The notes below the pieces were generated by a model. That model was given only the letters and a program-made list of their open reading frames with translations, was not told the origin of the DNA and did no database searches. From CBDDFN01 sp965227065 (GTDB lineage Bacteria; Pseudomonadota; Alphaproteobacteria; SPJN01), in NCBI GenBank assembly GCA_965227065.1, contig CBDDFN010000010.1, forward strand, positions 309,436 to 373,435: a stretch of DNA of 64,000 nucleotides, in the 5' to 3' direction. The position numbers were made by a program, and so were the translations under genes. Shown in pieces: positions 63,086-64,000 of the stretch; position 1 is the stretch's first letter; the number at the start of each line of letters is the position of its first letter.

Positions 63086-63222
63086 GCGCCTTTTTCGACA
63101 TGGGCGGCTATGGCGCCTATATCTGGCCGGTGGTCGGATTGAGCCTAGTGGGCGTGATCGCCCTATATGCTCAAAGCGTAAAGAGCCACAAAGCGCTGGA
63201 AGACAAAGAGGACACGCAATGA
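63082..63222 (+). CDS. ccmD: haem exporter small subunit CcmD
   Basis: A 46-residue protein, below the usual gene-size cut-off, recognised by place and shape: MGGYGAYIWPVVGLSLVG, one membrane helix, then a charged tail (KSHKALEDKED). CcmD stabilises the CcmABC-CcmE complex. Both ends overlap neighbours by 4 bp (ATGA), which leaves little doubt about the frame. Confidence 0.9.
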   Translation: MSAFFDMGGYGAYIWPVVGLSLVGVIALYAQSVKSHKALEDKEDTQ

Positions 63223-63674
63223 CACGCCGCAAGCAGCGCATCTGGTTTTTGATCGGCGGTCTGTCGGTGCTCGGCATTGTCACCGCGCTGATCCTGAGCG
63301 CCCTGTCCGACAAGCTCGTTTATTTCTATTCACCCACAGAGCTGACGGAAAAGACGATCCCCCAGGGCCAGTCGGTGCGTGTTGGCGGACTGGTCGAAGA
63401 AAGCTCACTGCAAGGCACCAACGGCTCGGACCTCACCTTTGTGATCACCGATATGAATGAAACGGTGAGGGTTGCCTATTCTGGGCTGCTGCCTGATCTG
63501 TTCCGTGAAGGCCAGGGCGTGGTGGTGGAAGGGGTGCTCAGCTCCGAAGGCACGTTGATGGCCGAGCGTGTGCTGGCCAAGCATGATGAAAATTACATGC
63601 CTAAAGAGGTGGCCGACGCGCTGAAGGAGCAAGGCGTGTGGAAGCCCGATGACACGCTGGTGCATGAGGAATGA
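63219..63674 (+). CDS. ccmE: periplasmic haem chaperone CcmE
   Basis: A 151-residue membrane-anchored haem chaperone. An N-terminal helix (RIWFLIGGLSVLGIVTALIL) is followed by an OB-fold domain (IPQGQSVRVGGLV, FVITDMNETVRVAYSG). The haem-binding His lies in AKHDENYMP near 127 with the usual Tyr. It delivers haem to CcmF for attachment to apocytochrome c. The stop overlaps the ccmF start (ATGA). Confidence 0.95.
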   Translation: MTRRKQRIWFLIGGLSVLGIVTALILSALSDKLVYFYSPTELTEKTIPQGQSVRVGGLVEESSLQGTNGSDLTFVITDMNETVRVAYSGLLPDLFREGQGVVVEGVLSSEGTLMAERVLAKHDENYMPKEVADALKEQGVWKPDDTLVHEE

Positions 63675-64000
63675 CGTCTTTTCTGCCTGAAATCGGAACC
63701 GGCGCGCTCAGCTTTGCGCTGATCATTGCCCTCGTGCAGGCCCTTGTGCCGCTTTACGGGGCTGCGCGCGGGGATTCCCGGCTGGTCGGGGTGGCGGTTC
63801 CCGCCGCCGTTATATTGATGGCGCTGACCACGCTCGCCTTTTGTGTGCTGATGCACGCCTTTGTGGTGTCTGATTTTTCAGTGCGCACGGTGGCGGCGAA
63901 CTCCCACACGCTCAAACCCATGCTCTATAAAATTGCCGGTACATGGGGCAATCATGAAGGCAGCCTGCTTTTGTGGGTGCTGATTTTGAGCTGGTTTGGC
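63671..64000 (+). CDS. ccmF: cytochrome c haem lyase CcmF, N-terminal part
   Basis: The first 110 residues of CcmF, cut by the window end. Helices ALSFALIIALVQALVPLYGAA and AVILMALTTLAFCVLMHAFV are followed by NSHTLKPMLYKIAGTWGNHEGSLLLW, the strongly conserved CcmF segment. It ligates haem to the CXXCH cysteines of apocytochromes. CcmG and CcmH are expected just beyond. Confidence 0.95.
   Translation, partial: MTSFLPEIGTGALSFALIIALVQALVPLYGAARGDSRLVGVAVPAAVILMALTTLAFCVLMHAFVVSDFSVRTVAANSHTLKPMLYKIAGTWGNHEGSLLLWVLILSWFG

Overview
The window is about 64 kb of GC-rich, densely packed chromosome. It most resembles a free-living, aerobic, hopanoid-making alphaproteobacterium. Supporting signs are hpnB, hpnG and hpnH, a coq7 ubiquinone gene, an acnA next to a ccmABCDEF cytochrome c cluster, a CtrA-type site in front of a TadG-like gene, three TonB-dependent receptors, polyhydroxyalkanoate genes and many acyl-CoA genes. 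I cannot assign a genus. I saw no integrase, transposase, phage gene, rRNA or CRISPR array.

Layout. 1-10 kb: the end of a PhoX-like phosphatase, an MFS transporter, a small lipoprotein, two acyl-CoA synthetase/SDR pairs facing each other, a frameshifted GH20 hexosaminidase and a SnoaL-like protein. 10-13.5 kb: coq7 and dsbB, tRNA-Leu(CAA), a nitronate monooxygenase-like gene, a tRNA-Leu relic lacking its D-arm, and an exported DJ-1/PfpI protein. 13.5-20.6 kb: a minus-strand run of two TonB receptors around a membrane PPIase, a HupE/UreJ permease and a small Cys/His protein, which looks like a metal-uptake locus. 21-28.4 kb: alpha-2-macroglobulin and pbpC. 28.4-31.5 kb: a TetR regulator divergent from a molybdopterin enzyme and a small partner gene. 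31.6-37.4 kb: a TadG-like protein, phaC, phaZ and a thiolase. 37.4-41.4 kb: a tightly overlapping potFGHI polyamine ABC operon. 41.5-44.6 kb: hopanoid side-chain genes. 44.6-51.2 kb: a PPOX flavoprotein, an iron-type TonB receptor with a Fur-like box, an enoyl-CoA hydratase, a PF10118 protein, a styrene-oxide-isomerase-like membrane protein, a TauD dioxygenase and a small acidic protein. 51.2-57.1 kb: an exported protein with about 48 AAAEK repeats, a frameshifted autotransporter, and a divergent LuxR-HTH/alpha-beta-hydrolase fusion. 57.1-64 kb: acnA, a frameshifted enoyl-CoA hydratase, a nested hairpin repeat and ccmABCDEF, with ccmF cut by the window end.

Three otherwise intact genes (GH20, autotransporter, enoyl-CoA hydratase) are each broken by one extra base in a 3-4 nt homopolymer. 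Either the assembly carries indels or these are recent mutations. The most original material is the HupE/PPIase/TonB locus, the AAAEK helix protein, the StyC-like isomerase without styrene genes, the LuxR-hydrolase fusion facing an autotransporter, the TonB-box-like motif in the macroglobulin, and the tRNA-Leu relic.
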